A stretch of 64,000 nucleotides of DNA from Streptomyces sp. NBC_01689 (GCF_036250675.1 NZ_CP109592.1:1550001-1614000), one strand, 5' to 3'; numbered from the stretch's first letter, positions 26,438 through 35,670 are shown. Made by a program: numbers and translations. The notes: generated from the letters alone by a model not told the origin.

Positions 26438-27428
26438 GCGGTGGACGGCACTGACGGCCATTGCCCCGGTGGCCTGGGGCACCAACTACTTCGTCACCCA
26501 CGAGTTCCTGCCGGCCGGCAGTCCGCTGTACGGAGCGGCCCTGCGGGCACTGCCGGCCGGACTCGTCCTGCTGGCCCTGTGCGGGAGACGACCCCACGGC
26601 TCCTGGTGGTGGCGGTCCGCGGTGCTCGGACTGCTCAACGTGAGCGTGTTCTTCGTACTCGTCTACGCCGCCTCCCAGCTCCTCCCGACCAGCACCGCGT
26701 CGACCGTCATGGCCGTGTCCCCGCTGGCGATGATGCTCATGGCCTGGGCTCTGGTGTCCGAGCGCCCCGGCCGCGCGCACCTGGCCGGTGCCGCGGTCGG
26801 GCTGAGCGGGGTCTGTCTCATGCTGTTCACGGGCACGGCGGGAGTGAGCGTCCCGGGAGTCCTCGCCTCGGCCACCGCCATGCTCGTCTCGTCCTTCGGT
26901 CACATCCTCACCAAGCGGTGGAGCGCCGGTACCGATGTGCTCGCGTCGACGGCCTGGCAGCTCACCGCCGGCGGGCTGATACTGCTGCCGGTCGCCGCGG
27001 CCGTGGAGGGCGCTCCGCCCGCGCTCTCCCCATCGGCGCTGCTCGCGTTCGGCTACGTCACCCTCATCGCCACCGCGCTGGCCTTCGCCGCGTGGTTCAC
27101 GGGGCTGCGACACCTGGCCGCGGGGACCGTGGGCCTGGTGGGACTACTCAACCCGGTCACCGGCGTGCTGCTCGGCACCGCGGTCGCCGGCGAGGTGCTG
27201 ACGGTCCGGCAGTCGTGCGGGCTGGCCCTGGTCCTGATCGGAGTCCTCCTGGGCCGGCCGCGTCGCTCCGGGCGACGGGCCAGTACCCGGACCGCGTTCC
27301 GGCCCGCGGCCGACGAACGGCCCGCCCGTGAGTCCGCGGTCGGCGGGATCAGCGGCACACGGACACGACCACCCGCGCGGACCTCCGCACCGATACGCGT
27401 CACGCCCCGGCACCCCGAGCGCCGATGA
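26436..27428 (+). CDS. EamA/DMT family transporter
   Basis: This 330-residue protein has ten hydrophobic helices in two EamA repeats, beginning RWTALTAIAPVAWGTNYFV, and a hydrophilic 50-residue C-terminal tail rich in Arg/Pro/Thr. DMT proteins of this kind export amino acids or drugs. ATG 26436 is chosen for GGAAGCC just upstream; in-frame GTG 26424 is an alternative that would put the whole second palindrome arm into the coding region. Control by the divergent MarR is very likely. Confidence 0.9.
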   Translation: MRWTALTAIAPVAWGTNYFVTHEFLPAGSPLYGAALRALPAGLVLLALCGRRPHGSWWWRSAVLGLLNVSVFFVLVYAASQLLPTSTASTVMAVSPLAMMLMAWALVSERPGRAHLAGAAVGLSGVCLMLFTGTAGVSVPGVLASATAMLVSSFGHILTKRWSAGTDVLASTAWQLTAGGLILLPVAAAVEGAPPALSPSALLAFGYVTLIATALAFAAWFTGLRHLAAGTVGLVGLLNPVTGVLLGTAVAGEVLTVRQSCGLALVLIGVLLGRPRRSGRRASTRTAFRPAADERPARESAVGGISGTRTRPPARTSAPIRVTPRHPERR

Positions 27429-27546
27429 GATACGCGCACGGAACCCCGTACAGAACACCCCTACAGAACAGAGGAGTTGACCCTCCTTCGCGCCTTCCCC
27501 GCAACGGGGAGGGGCCAGGGCCCTCCGCGAGGAGCGCCCGCACTCC

Positions 27547-27945
27547 TCAGCGAGGCGAGACCTCGTCTAGATGCCGCCGCACCGGCCCGAACACCCCGCC
27601 GGGAATCCGCTCCGCCACCTCCGCCGACGGCACCCACACCGCTTCGGCCACCTCCCGCGGCGAGGCCGCCCACGGTTCTCCGGACACCCACCGACAGGCC
27701 ACATAGACCACGCGCCGCCCCGTCTCCGGATGCACCCGTTCACCGATCACCGAGACCGGCTCGACCCGTACGCCGGTCTCCTCCGACGCTTCGCGCGCGG
27801 CGGCCTCCGCGACAGACTCCCCCGCCTCGACCCTGCCCGCCGGGAACTGCCACACCAGCCCTCCCACCGGGACGGCTCGGCGGATCATCAGCACCCGCCC
27901 GGCGCGTACGACCACAGCTCCGGCGATCAATCCGTCAACAGCCAT
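27547..27945 (-). CDS. NUDIX hydrolase
   Basis: This 132-residue protein carries a complete Nudix box: GRVEAGESVAEAAAREASEE followed by TGV matches G-x5-E-x7-REUxEExGU. It would hydrolyse a nucleoside diphosphate linked to another moiety; the substrate is unknown. ATG 27945 is the natural start, since VDGLIAGAVVVRAGRVLMI forms the first strand of the fold. Confidence 0.92.
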   Translation of the reverse strand: MAVDGLIAGAVVVRAGRVLMIRRAVPVGGLVWQFPAGRVEAGESVAEAAAREASEETGVRVEPVSVIGERVHPETGRRVVYVACRWVSGEPWAASPREVAEAVWVPSAEVAERIPGGVFGPVRRHLDEVSPR

Positions 27946-28331
27946 GGGCGAGGGTACCGTCCGACCACGGCGCCGGGTCCTCGCCCTGCCCCCGGGAAGG
28001 GGCCACGACGGTACGGGGACCCCGCGCGGTTCCGCTCCGCGGCCCCCATCGCCCTTGCCGGGCGGCCCGTTTCGTACACCTGGCTCGTCGCGAGGGGGGA
28101 TCGCGGCGAGCCAGATATATCTACGTTCCCACAGTTCCGCCGTGTCCGCACCAGCTTCGAACGGTACCGCCGGCCGGCTCCGTTCGCGGGGCGGCGCAAG
28201 GCCTGCGGGCCGTCCGACCCGCGACAGGGACGGCCTCGGCTCCGCTTGCGGCCCCGCGCCACCCGCCCGAGACATCCGACCGCCGAGTGACGAGGCGGGG
28301 CAGTCCCCGACCCCGGCGGAACACGGGTCGC
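27946..28331. other. Intergenic region with hairpin and AT-rich island
   Basis: No gene is supported. The stretch holds the hairpin at 28080-28114 followed at once by the palindromic AGATATATCT (28113-28122), a notable AT-rich island here. Confidence 0.5.
28080..28114. terminator. Hairpin followed by an AT-rich stretch
   Basis: A 14-bp stem with one G-T pair (CTGGCTCGTCGCGA with TCGCGGCGAGCCAG) and a G-rich 7-base loop is followed by ATATATCTACGTT. This could be a terminator, or a structured leader if transcription starts upstream. Confidence 0.45.
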
Positions 28332-28523
28332 TCAGCGATTCCGGATCGCTCCGCCCCGCCGCTCCGCGGGCGGCGCGTAGGTGTCCTCGTCCTCATCCAG
28401 CGGCGGCAGATCGACCGTGTACTGCGGCTGCAGAAACAGATCACTGTGCTGCGGCGCAGCCGGCACGTCGGATGCCTCCTGCGCGGGACGGGCAGAATCG
28501 GGCCTGGGCGAGACAGCAGCCAT
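28332..28523 (-). CDS. Small acidic hypothetical protein
   Basis: This 63-residue frame starts at ATG 28523. It is Pro/Ala/Ser-rich for its first half, followed by a distinctive SDLFLQPQYTVDLPPLDEDE stretch and an Arg-rich end. The composition is unlike a random shadow frame, and the acidic LPPLDEDEDTY segment looks selected. No domain is recognised. It could be a small conserved Streptomyces protein or a peptide precursor; no modification enzyme lies nearby. Confidence 0.42.
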   Translation of the reverse strand: MAAVSPRPDSARPAQEASDVPAAPQHSDLFLQPQYTVDLPPLDEDEDTYAPPAERRGGAIRNR

Positions 28524-28923
28524 ACACAACCATCCAGAGTTGAAAGTTGCACGGATCCGAAGCGGCGCGACCGGCGATGATCGGCGTCCAACTCCCCCGC
28601 GTATCGACCCCATTAGATCCCATGGGAGGCGGCAGACCCGCCACGGGAGCGCGTCGACCCGCATTTCGGCCCCGACGGCATCCGGGTCCGCGGTCACGGA
28701 CATTCGGCCCGACAGGCCGTGGGCGGCGGCCTTCACCCTCGGGCGGGGCCCCGGGCACCGATATCAGCGGGCGCGCCGGCCACCGTCCGGGGTCCCCGAC
28801 CCGCCGTCGGGCGCCCCGCGGGCCGGGCGCAGCGCCGCACGGGCCGACACACGGCGCTCCCCCGGGAGGGAGCGCCCGATCCTTCCGCGCTCGACCCCAT
28901 ACGGCCACCGGGCGACACCCATG

Positions 28924-28971
28924 TGGCACCACATGGCGCCATAGAGTGCCAGGTGGTGCCAGGTGGTGCCA
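28924..28971. promoter_or_regulatory. Five operator boxes in exact 10-bp phase
   Basis: Eight-base boxes begin at 28924 (TGGCACCA), 28934 (TGGCGCCA), 28944 (GAGTGCCA, degenerate), 28954 (TGGTGCCA) and 28964 (TGGTGCCA). The spacing is one helical turn throughout, as for tandem sites of ribbon-helix-helix repressors. The downstream gene encodes such a protein. Confidence 0.75.
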
Positions 28972-29004
28972 CTTCACTCCCGACGACACCACCTCGAAGA
29001 ACCA

Positions 29005-29121
29005 TGGCACCACAATCGCTTGGCAACCATGCCCGCATTCCCGCAGTTCAGGGGCGATTCCAGAAGTCGGTCACACAGCGTGGTGCCATTTAGGCTTGCG
29101 TTTGGCGCCATAATGGTGCCA
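29005..29121. promoter_or_regulatory. Further boxes up to the start of the RHH gene
   Basis: Single boxes occur at 29005 (TGGCACCA), 29081 (TGGTGCCA), 29103 (TGGCGCCA) and 29114 (TGGTGCCA). The last two flank a CATAAT at 29109-29114 that may be the -10 element, and they end 10 bp before the ATG at 29132, so occupancy would block transcription. Confidence 0.65.
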
Positions 29122-29131
29122 CCATAGCTTC

Positions 29132-29662
29132 ATGGACCTCACCCCGTATGTCGACACCCTCCGCCGCGAACTCGCGGTGGCCGCCGAGGCCGGCGGCGAG
29201 GAGGCGCGCGAGCTGGCCGAGAGACTGACCGCCCCCCTGGAGTCGGCGACCCGGCTGACGATGCTCAACGTGCTCTCCGCCGCGATGGACGAGGTCACCC
29301 TCGAACTCGCCCCCGGCTCGGTCGACGTACGACTGCGCGGGCTGGACCCCGACTTCGTCGTGACCCGGCCCCCCGCCGACGCCGGCCCCTCGGAGCCGGT
29401 CCCGCCGCCCGTGGAAGCCCTCAGGACCTCCGCTCCCGCGGAGGGCGACGAGAGCGGCACCGCACGCGTCAACCTGCGCCTGCCCGCCCATCTCAAGGCG
29501 CGCGCCGAGGAAGCCGCGAGCCGTGAGGGCCTGTCGGTCAACGCGTGGCTGGTACGGGCGGTGTCGGCCGCGGTCGACGGCGGCATCCCGTCACGGGCGA
29601 CCACGGAGAAGACCCGCACCACCCGCACCGTCGGACAGAACTTCACCGGCTGGGTCCGCTGA
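29132..29662 (+). CDS. Ribbon-helix-helix (HicB/Arc-type) regulatory protein
   Basis: This is a 176-residue protein. The N-terminal half is helical (LTPYVDTLRRELAVAAEAGG, then LTMLNVLSAAMDEVTLELAP), and the C-terminal part holds an RHH motif: TARVNLRLPAHLKARAEEAA then SREGLSVNAWLVRAVSAAV. Databases usually call such proteins HicB-family antitoxins, but no HicA toxin is adjacent. Instead it heads an operon with a DUF4097 protein and an ABC exporter, and palindromic boxes surround its promoter, so an autorepressor role is more likely. Confidence 0.82.
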   Translation: MDLTPYVDTLRRELAVAAEAGGEEARELAERLTAPLESATRLTMLNVLSAAMDEVTLELAPGSVDVRLRGLDPDFVVTRPPADAGPSEPVPPPVEALRTSAPAEGDESGTARVNLRLPAHLKARAEEAASREGLSVNAWLVRAVSAAVDGGIPSRATTEKTRTTRTVGQNFTGWVR

Positions 29663-29740
29663 CCCCACCGGCCACCGCACACCACCCCATCACGTCCCAC
29701 CAGCGGGGACGCCACCAAGACCCATGAGGACGGGACAGCC

Positions 29741-30586
29741 ATGCCTGCTTTCGACACCCCCCAGCCGATCTCGGTCACCGCTCACGTGGCCGCCGGCTCC
29801 ATCCAGTTCTCCGCGAGCGACCGCACCGACACGGTCGTCGAGGTACGGCCCCGCGACCCGAAGAAGGACAAGGACGTACGCGTCGCCGAACAGACCGAGG
29901 TCACCTGCACCGGCGGCGTGCTCACCATCAGGACACCCAAGGGTCGCTACCTCGTCGGACCCACCGGCAGCATCGACGTCACGGTCGAACTGCCCACCGG
30001 CTCACACGTGGAGACGACCGGTTCCTGGACCCAGGTGCTGGGCGAGGGCCGGCTCGGCGAGGTCCGGGTGAAGACGTCGGCCGGTGACGTTCGCCTGGAC
30101 TCGACGGGCCCCCTGCAGCTGACCGCCTCCCACGGCTCGATCACCGTGGATCAGGTCGAGGGCCTGGCCGAGATCACCACCAGCTCCGGCAGCCTGCGCG
30201 TCGGTACCCTCCACGGTCCCGCCGTGCTCAAGAACTCGCACGGCACCACGAGCGTCGGCACCGCGATCGGCGAGCTGCGCGTGAGCGGTGCCAATGGCGA
30301 CATCGACATCCAGCGCGCGGAGAGCTCGGTCACCGCCACCACGGCCCACGGCACCCTGCGCGTCGGTGACGTGGCGCGCGGCACCGTCCAGCTGGAGACC
30401 TCCTACGGCGCCATCGAGATCGGCATCCGCGAGGGCACGGCCGCCTGGCTGGACGTCAGCTCGGGCAACGGACAGGTGCACAACGCCCTCACCCCGTCCG
30501 ACAGCCCCGCCGAGTCCGAGGAAACCGTCGAGGTCAAGGCACGTACCCGCTTCGGCAACATCGACATCCGCCGCCCCCGGGCCTGA
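29741..30586 (+). CDS. DUF4097 family beta-helix protein
   Basis: This 281-residue protein is made of repeated short strands (VRVKTSAGDVRLDSTGPLQL, then TASHGSITVDQVEGLAEITT and TTSSGSLRVGTLHGPAVLKN), the DUF4097/DUF4098 adhesin-like right-handed beta-helix pattern. No signal peptide or membrane helix is present, so this one is probably cytosolic or a scaffold. It lies 78 bp after the RHH gene and 121 bp before the ABC transporter. GGACGGGA precedes its ATG. Confidence 0.85.
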   Translation: MPAFDTPQPISVTAHVAAGSIQFSASDRTDTVVEVRPRDPKKDKDVRVAEQTEVTCTGGVLTIRTPKGRYLVGPTGSIDVTVELPTGSHVETTGSWTQVLGEGRLGEVRVKTSAGDVRLDSTGPLQLTASHGSITVDQVEGLAEITTSSGSLRVGTLHGPAVLKNSHGTTSVGTAIGELRVSGANGDIDIQRAESSVTATTAHGTLRVGDVARGTVQLETSYGAIEIGIREGTAAWLDVSSGNGQVHNALTPSDSPAESEETVEVKARTRFGNIDIRRPRA

Positions 30587-30707
30587 GCGCAGGCCCCAGC
30601 CCGGACCGCACCACCGCCCCACCGCCTCACTGCACTGCCCCACTGCCTCATCGCCCTTGAAGCACGACCGCCGCACCGCTCGCCACGCCTTCGAAGGGGA
30701 GGGTCCC

Positions 30708-31745
30708 ATGCCTTCGTCTGTCATGCCCACATCCATCCGGAACGACGGTCGGCCGACACCGGCGGCGATCTCCGCCGTCGGGCTCCGCAAGTCCTACGGG
30801 GACAAGACCGTTCTCGACGGCATCGACCTGCACATCCCGGCCGGCTCGGTGTTCGCTCTGCTGGGTGCGAACGGTGCCGGGAAGACCACGGCCGTCAAGA
30901 TCCTCTCCACGCTGATCCCCGCCGACGACGGAGTGGCCCACGTCGGGGGCCACCACCTGACCACCGACGCCCGGGCCGTACGCGCCACGATCGGGGTGAC
31001 CGGCCAGTTCTCCGCCGTCGACGGCCTGATCACCGGCGAGGAGAACATGCTCCTCATGGCCGACCTGCACCACCTGCCCCGCACCCAAAGACACCGCACC
31101 GCCACCGACCTCCTCGCCCGCTTCGACCTCCTCGACGCGGCCGGGAAACCCGCCGCCACCTACTCCGGCGGCATGAAACGCCGACTCGACCTCGCCATGA
31201 CCCTGGTCGGCAACCCACGCATCATCTTCCTCGACGAACCCACCACCGGCCTCGACCCCCGCTCCCGCCACACCATGTGGCAGATCATCCGCGAACTCCT
31301 CACCACCGGCACCACCGTCTTCCTCACCACCCAATACCTCGAGGAAGCCGACCGACTCGCCGACCGCATCGCCGTCCTGCACCACGGAAAGATCGCCGCC
31401 GAAGGCACCCCCGACGAACTCAAACGACTCGTCCCCGGCGGACACATCCGCCTGCGCTTCACCGACCCCACCACCTACCGCACCGCCACCCACACCCTCA
31501 CCGACGCCACCCCCCACGACCACACCCTCACCCTCCAGATCCCCGGCGACGGCAGCCAGCACACCCTGCGCACCCTCCTCGACCGACTCGACACCGCCGG
31601 CATCCAAGCCGACGAACTCACCATCCACACCCCCGACCTCGACGACGTCTTCTTCGCCCTCACCCCCCACACCCACACCCACACCGACCCGGACACCGCC
31701 CGGCACACCACCCACACCCACCACACCAAGGACACCGTGCGATGA
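30708..31745 (+). CDS. DrrA-type ABC exporter ATPase
   Basis: This 345-residue ATP-binding protein carries Walker A (LLGANGAGKTTAVKIL), the signature YSGGMKRRLDLAMTL, Walker B (RIIFLDEPTTGLDPRSR) and a switch His region (TTVFLTTQYLEEADRLADRI), with the C-terminal extension of daunorubicin-resistance (DrrA) ATPases. The tail is an unusual His/Thr run. ATG 30708 has GGGGAGGG upstream. The stop overlaps the permease start by four bases. From about base 31080 the third codon positions become almost exclusively C, unlike the first third of the gene. Confidence 0.93.
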   Translation: MPSSVMPTSIRNDGRPTPAAISAVGLRKSYGDKTVLDGIDLHIPAGSVFALLGANGAGKTTAVKILSTLIPADDGVAHVGGHHLTTDARAVRATIGVTGQFSAVDGLITGEENMLLMADLHHLPRTQRHRTATDLLARFDLLDAAGKPAATYSGGMKRRLDLAMTLVGNPRIIFLDEPTTGLDPRSRHTMWQIIRELLTTGTTVFLTTQYLEEADRLADRIAVLHHGKIAAEGTPDELKRLVPGGHIRLRFTDPTTYRTATHTLTDATPHDHTLTLQIPGDGSQHTLRTLLDRLDTAGIQADELTIHTPDLDDVFFALTPHTHTHTDPDTARHTTHTHHTKDTVR

Positions 31746-32518
31746 GCTCCCTGTCCCTCGCCCTGCGCGACTCCTCCACCATGCTGCGCCGCAACCTCCT
31801 CCACGCCCGCCGCTACCCCTCCATGACCCTCAACCTCCTCCTGACCCCCGTCATGCTCCTGCTCCTGTTCGTCTACATCTTCGGCACCACCATGAGCGCC
31901 GGCGCCGGCCGCACCGCCTACATCGACTACCTCCTGCCCGGCATCCTCCTCATGACCATCGGCTCCACCGTCGTCGGCACCGCCGTCGCCGTCGCCACCG
32001 ACATGAACGAAGGAATCATCGCCCGCTTCCGCACCCTGCCCATCCACCGCGGATCCGTCCTCTTCGGCCACGTCGCCGGCAGCGTCCTCCAAGCCCTCAC
32101 CAGCACCCTCCTCGTCGCCGCCGTCGGCACCGCCATGGGCTTCCGCACCACCCACACCACCCCCCTGGAATGGCTCGCCGCACTCGCACTCCTGACCCTC
32201 TTCGCCCTCGCCCTCACCTGGATCGCCGTCGGCATGGGCATGAGCAGCCCCCACGCCGAAGCCGCCAGCAACAACGCCATGCCCCTGATCCTCCTGCCCC
32301 TCATCTCCAGCGCCTTCGTCCCCCTCCACTCCATGCCCGGCTGGTTCCAGCCCATCGCCCACTACCAGCCCTTCACCCCCGCCATCGAAACCCTCCGCGG
32401 ACTCCTCCTGGACACCCCCATCGGCAACAACGGCTGGATCACCCTCGCCTGGACCCTCACCCTCACCCTCCTCGGCCACCACTGGTCCACCACCCAGTTC
32501 AACCGCGAACCCAAATAG
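31742..32518 (+). CDS. DrrB-type ABC-2 permease
   Basis: This 258-residue ABC-2 permease has six transmembrane helices (first: MTLNLLLTPVMLLLLFVYIFG) and the ABC-2 signature region DYLLPGILLMTIGSTVVGTAVAVATD with DMNEGIIARFRTLPI. It is coupled to the ATPase (ATGA overlap) and forms with it a drug- or lipid-type exporter. Codon use is extremely C-biased through the whole gene. The last helix runs almost to the C-terminus. Confidence 0.92.
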   Translation: MSSLSLALRDSSTMLRRNLLHARRYPSMTLNLLLTPVMLLLLFVYIFGTTMSAGAGRTAYIDYLLPGILLMTIGSTVVGTAVAVATDMNEGIIARFRTLPIHRGSVLFGHVAGSVLQALTSTLLVAAVGTAMGFRTTHTTPLEWLAALALLTLFALALTWIAVGMGMSSPHAEAASNNAMPLILLPLISSAFVPLHSMPGWFQPIAHYQPFTPAIETLRGLLLDTPIGNNGWITLAWTLTLTLLGHHWSTTQFNREPK

Positions 32519-32543
32519 GTCCCCCACCACCCCGGAGACGTCC

Positions 32544-32570
32544 ACCGGAAGCCGCGGCGCGGCTTCCGGT
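32544..32570 (+). terminator. Hairpin terminator after the ABC operon
   Basis: A 13-base arm (ACCGGAAGCCGCG) and its exact complement are separated by a single G, 26 bp after the permease stop. The real loop would be formed by opening the innermost pairs. Confidence 0.75.
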
Positions 32571-32637
32571 GCGGAAGGACCCGGATGGCTGGCATGGCTC
32601 AGGGGAGTCGGGGACCGTCCGCTCGTACCGTGAACGT

Positions 32638-33291
32638 ATGCGCTATGACCTCGTCATCTTCGACCACGACGGCGTACTGGTGGGCAGCGAGCCGATTGCC
32701 GGCACGGTCCTCGCTGAGTACCTCAGCGAACTGGGGCATGCCACCTCGTACGACGACGTGCTCCGCGACTACCTGGGGGCCTCCTCGCGCCGGGTGCACG
32801 ATGTCGTCCTCGAACGGACAGGCGAGCCGCTGCCCGCCGAGTTCGACGAGACCCTCCGGGCCAGGACGTCGGCCGCGCTCGAACGCAAGCTCAGCCCGGT
32901 GCGGGGCATGGAAGAGGTGCTCGGCGCGTTGACCGCGCACGGCATCTCCTACTGTCTGGCCTCCTCCGCAAGTCACGACCAGATCCGCGTCGCGCTCCGC
33001 GCCGCCGGAATCGACGACTTCTTCGAGGAGGAGTGGATGTGCAGCGCCGAGGACGTCGCGAAGGAGAAACCCGCCCCGGACCTCTATCTGCACGCCGCGC
33101 AGCAGATGGACGTCGCACCCTCGCGATGCGTTGCGGTCGAGGCCAGCCCCATCGGGGTGCGGGCCGCCGTCGCCGCCGGGATGGACGCCTTCGCGTTCAC
33201 CGGCATGGTGACGGCCGACGGACTCCCCGGGGCGACCGGCTACTTCGGTGACATGGAGCAGTTGCCCGGACTGCTCGGCCTCGACGCCTGA
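32638..33291 (+). CDS. HAD-family phosphatase
   Basis: This 217-residue HAD phosphatase of the beta-phosphoglucomutase/YieH-like subgroup has motif I FDHDGVLVGSE (DxD nucleophile pair), motif II LASSAS, motif III lysine in AKEKPAPDLYLHAA, and motif IV CVAVEASPIGVRAAVAAG (Glu in place of the usual second Asp). A helical cap lies at about residues 18-85. It probably dephosphorylates a small sugar phosphate or similar. ATG 32638 is the only start in front of motif I. Confidence 0.9.
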   Translation: MRYDLVIFDHDGVLVGSEPIAGTVLAEYLSELGHATSYDDVLRDYLGASSRRVHDVVLERTGEPLPAEFDETLRARTSAALERKLSPVRGMEEVLGALTAHGISYCLASSASHDQIRVALRAAGIDDFFEEEWMCSAEDVAKEKPAPDLYLHAAQQMDVAPSRCVAVEASPIGVRAAVAAGMDAFAFTGMVTADGLPGATGYFGDMEQLPGLLGLDA

Positions 33292-33324
33292 CCGTCTCCG
33301 CACGGGTCGTCGCCCCAGGCCGGC

Positions 33325-33412
33325 GGCCCGGCACCGTACCGGGCCTCCGCACGCCCGACGGGAATCCGGCCCTCGGCGGCCGCCCCTTCACCCCGGGTGC
33401 GGCCGAGGGCCG
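33325..33412. terminator. Paired hairpins between convergent genes
   Basis: Two stems lie in the gap between the HAD and acyltransferase genes: GGCCCGG-N7-CCGGGCC (33325-33345) and CGGCCCTCGGC with its exact complement (33367-33377 and 33402-33412). They can terminate from both sides. Confidence 0.55.
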
Positions 33413-33528
33413 TCCGGCTCCCCCGACCGCCGGCCGCCCGCCGTGGACCGCGCATCGGGCGCCGCGCGCGCACCGGCGGACCATCGCGTGCGGGCCGAGG
33501 TCCCGGGTCACGGGGTCCGTCGCCCAGG

Positions 33529-34272
33529 TCATGCGGCCGGCGCGGCACCCTCACCGAGGTGCGTGGCCGCCGTCCTCCACGCGGTGGTCACCGCGGTACG
33601 GGCCTGCGCCGTGCGTACGGTGCTGTCGCCGGTCAAGAGGAGGGGCGCGCCCACGTGCACGTGCAGGGCCGGTCGGCGCAGCGGTGCCGTGACGGCGCCC
33701 GCGATCTGCTTGATCGTGCCGCCCGAGGTCACACGGCGGGCGCCGGCCTGGCCGACGGGTACGACGGGGGCGCCGGTGCGTTCGGCGAGGCGGGCCAGTC
33801 CGGTGCGGAAGTCGCCGGGGGCCGCCTCCATGGCGTCCTTGCGCCGGGGCAGGCCGCCTTCGGCGTAGATGAGGACCACGCGTCCCTGCCGCAGGGCCTG
33901 TGCCGCGAGGTCGAGTGCGCCGGCGGCTCGCCGGTCACGCCGGTGGACGGGGATGTGTCCCTCGCGGGTGAGGGCGCGGCCGAGCAGGGGGATGCGCCAC
34001 AGCCCTGCCGTGGCCATGATGACCGGCGTGACACCGAGGCGGTGCAGCGCGGCGATCACTACGGCGGGGTCGACGAGGGAGGTGTGGTTCGCGGCGACGA
34101 TGCTGCCCGGCGCGAACTCCGCGCCGGGGTCGCGGGTCACGGACAGCCGTCCGACGACGGGTATCACGATGCCGGCGGTACGACTGAGCATGAACGGACT
34201 CCCGGCTCGGCGGCGATGGTCGCCCCCATCGTCGGTGCCGGTCACCGCCGGAGCCTGAGCTGTCGTACTCAT
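33529..34272 (-). CDS. 1-acylglycerol-3-phosphate acyltransferase family protein (PlsC-like)
   Basis: This 247-residue protein has the acyltransferase motif NHTSLVDP (H-x4-D), an EGGLPRRKD segment in the place of the EGTR substrate motif, and [13 protein letters not shown] short hydrophobic N-terminal stretch (AGIVIPVVG) may touch the membrane. It would transfer an acyl chain to lysophosphatidate or a related lipid. The gene starts only 60 bp from the remains of an aminotransferase on the other strand. Confidence 0.88.
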   Translation of the reverse strand: MSTTAQAPAVTGTDDGGDHRRRAGSPFMLSRTAGIVIPVVGRLSVTRDPGAEFAPGSIVAANHTSLVDPAVVIAALHRLGVTPVIMATAGLWRIPLLGRALTREGHIPVHRRDRRAAGALDLAAQALRQGRVVLIYAEGGLPRRKDAMEAAPGDFRTGLARLAERTGAPVVPVGQAGARRVTSGGTIKQIAGAVTAPLRRPALHVHVGAPLLLTGDSTVRTAQARTAVTTAWRTAATHLGEGAAPAA

Positions 34273-35670
34273 CTTCCCGGCCGTCCTACCCACCACGACC
34301 GCCCGCGTTCCTATCTCGACGCCACCTCGGGAATGCTCTGCACCAACCTCGGATACAGCCAGCCGCGACTGGTGCGGGCGGCGGCCCGGCAGATGGCGGA
34401 GCTCCCGTTCTTCGCCTCCTTCGCCCACCGCACCACCGACGTCACGCTGGCCCTGGCCGAGGACCTGGCGCGGCTCTCGCCCATCCCCATGGGCCGTACC
34501 TTCTTCGCGAACTCCGGTGCCGAGGCGAACGACAGCGCCTTCAAGCTGGCGTGGTACTACCACCAGTGTCTCGGCCGTCACGGCAGGTTCAAGATCCTCT
34601 CCCAGGAGAGGGGATATCACGGCACGACCGTGGCCGCCGGTTCGGCGACCGGTCTGGACTTCGTCCACCGGGGATTCGGCCTCCCGCTGCCGGCCTACAT
34701 CCAGGTCCCCTGCCCCGATCCGGACAGCGCCCTGCGGCAGGGTCTGTCGGAGGACGACTTCGGGGACCGGCTCGTCGGCCATCTGGAACGGCTCATCACC
34801 GCGGAGGGCCCGGACTCGATCGCCGCGTTCATCGCGGAGCCGATCCTCGGCGCGGGTGGCGTGATCATCCCGCCGTCGCGCTACTACCCCCGGGTGCGGG
34901 AGATCCTCGCACGTCACGACATCCTCTTCATCGTCGACGAGGTCGTCACCGGCTTCGGCCGCACCGGAGCGATGTTCGCCACCGAGGAGTTCGGCCTGAG
35001 TCCCGACCTGATCACTGTGGCGAAGGGGCTGTCCTCGGCCTACGCGCCGATCTCCGCCGTGCTGGTGGGACGGCGGGTCATGAACACCATCGCCGACGGA
35101 TCGAGAACCATCGGCGCGTTCGGCCACGGGTTCACCTACTCGGGACATCCGGTCGCCGCGGCCGTCGCCCGCGAGGCACTCGCCATCGTCGTGGAGGAGG
35201 ACATTCCCGGTCACGTGCGCGAGACGGCTCCCGTATTCATGAAGAGTCTCACCGACGCCTTCCGAGGCAGGGAGTCCGTGCGGGACGTCAGGGGGTACGG
35301 CTTCCTGGCCGCGGTCACCTTCCGCACGGGGACCGGCGGCCGGCAGGAGGGCGAGTGGGGCTCCCGGGTGATGGCCGAGGCGGTCGGGCAGGGGCTTCTG
35401 GTGCGGGCCGTCGGGGACACCGTCGTCGTCGCACCGCCGCTGATCAGTACCGCCGAGGAGATCGAGACGATGGCCGGTCTGCTTGGGAACGCGTACCGCT
35501 CGGCGCTCGCCGGACAGGGACGGGCCTCGGTCGACCGTCCGACGGGACACGCTGAACGACCCCCGCGAACAGCCGGCCCGTCGGTCCGGTCCCGGAGTGG
35601 AGGACTCAGCGCCGGAAGCGCCGCTCGTCCGAGACGATCAGGGACACGACCTTCTCCAAGGGATGCTTGA
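34216..35670 (+). CDS. Class III aminotransferase lacking its N-terminal segment
   Basis: From [20 protein letters not shown] (about base 34315) the frame is a good omega-aminotransferase, with [31 protein letters not shown] and the PLP lysine in [14 protein letters not shown]. The usual first 45-50 residues, which carry part of the active site, are absent: upstream the frame runs into antisense sequence of the acyltransferase. Only ATG 34216 (inside that gene) or ATG 34333 (inside the fold) could start it. The 3' end also runs past the domain, 65 bases into the IclR gene. Probably a deletion product. Confidence 0.6.
   Translation: MVAPIVGAGHRRSLSCRTHLPGRPTHHDRPRSYLDATSGMLCTNLGYSQPRLVRAAARQMAELPFFASFAHRTTDVTLALAEDLARLSPIPMGRTFFANSGAEANDSAFKLAWYYHQCLGRHGRFKILSQERGYHGTTVAAGSATGLDFVHRGFGLPLPAYIQVPCPDPDSALRQGLSEDDFGDRLVGHLERLITAEGPDSIAAFIAEPILGAGGVIIPPSRYYPRVREILARHDILFIVDEVVTGFGRTGAMFATEEFGLSPDLITVAKGLSSAYAPISAVLVGRRVMNTIADGSRTIGAFGHGFTYSGHPVAAAVAREALAIVVEEDIPGHVRETAPVFMKSLTDAFRGRESVRDVRGYGFLAAVTFRTGTGGRQEGEWGSRVMAEAVGQGLLVRAVGDTVVVAPPLISTAEEIETMAGLLGNAYRSALAGQGRASVDRPTGHAERPPRTAGPSVRSRSGGLSAGSAARPRRSGTRPSPRDA

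Noticed and set aside
29132..29662. HicAB toxin-antitoxin system
   Set aside because: No HicA-like toxin gene lies on either side; the neighbours are a DUF4097 protein and an exporter.
30648..32545. Two long minus-strand frames (about 358 and 356 codons) opposite the ABC exporter
   Set aside because: They are Gly/Glu/Val-monotonous and follow from the C-only third positions of the plus-strand genes; no start signal or domain.
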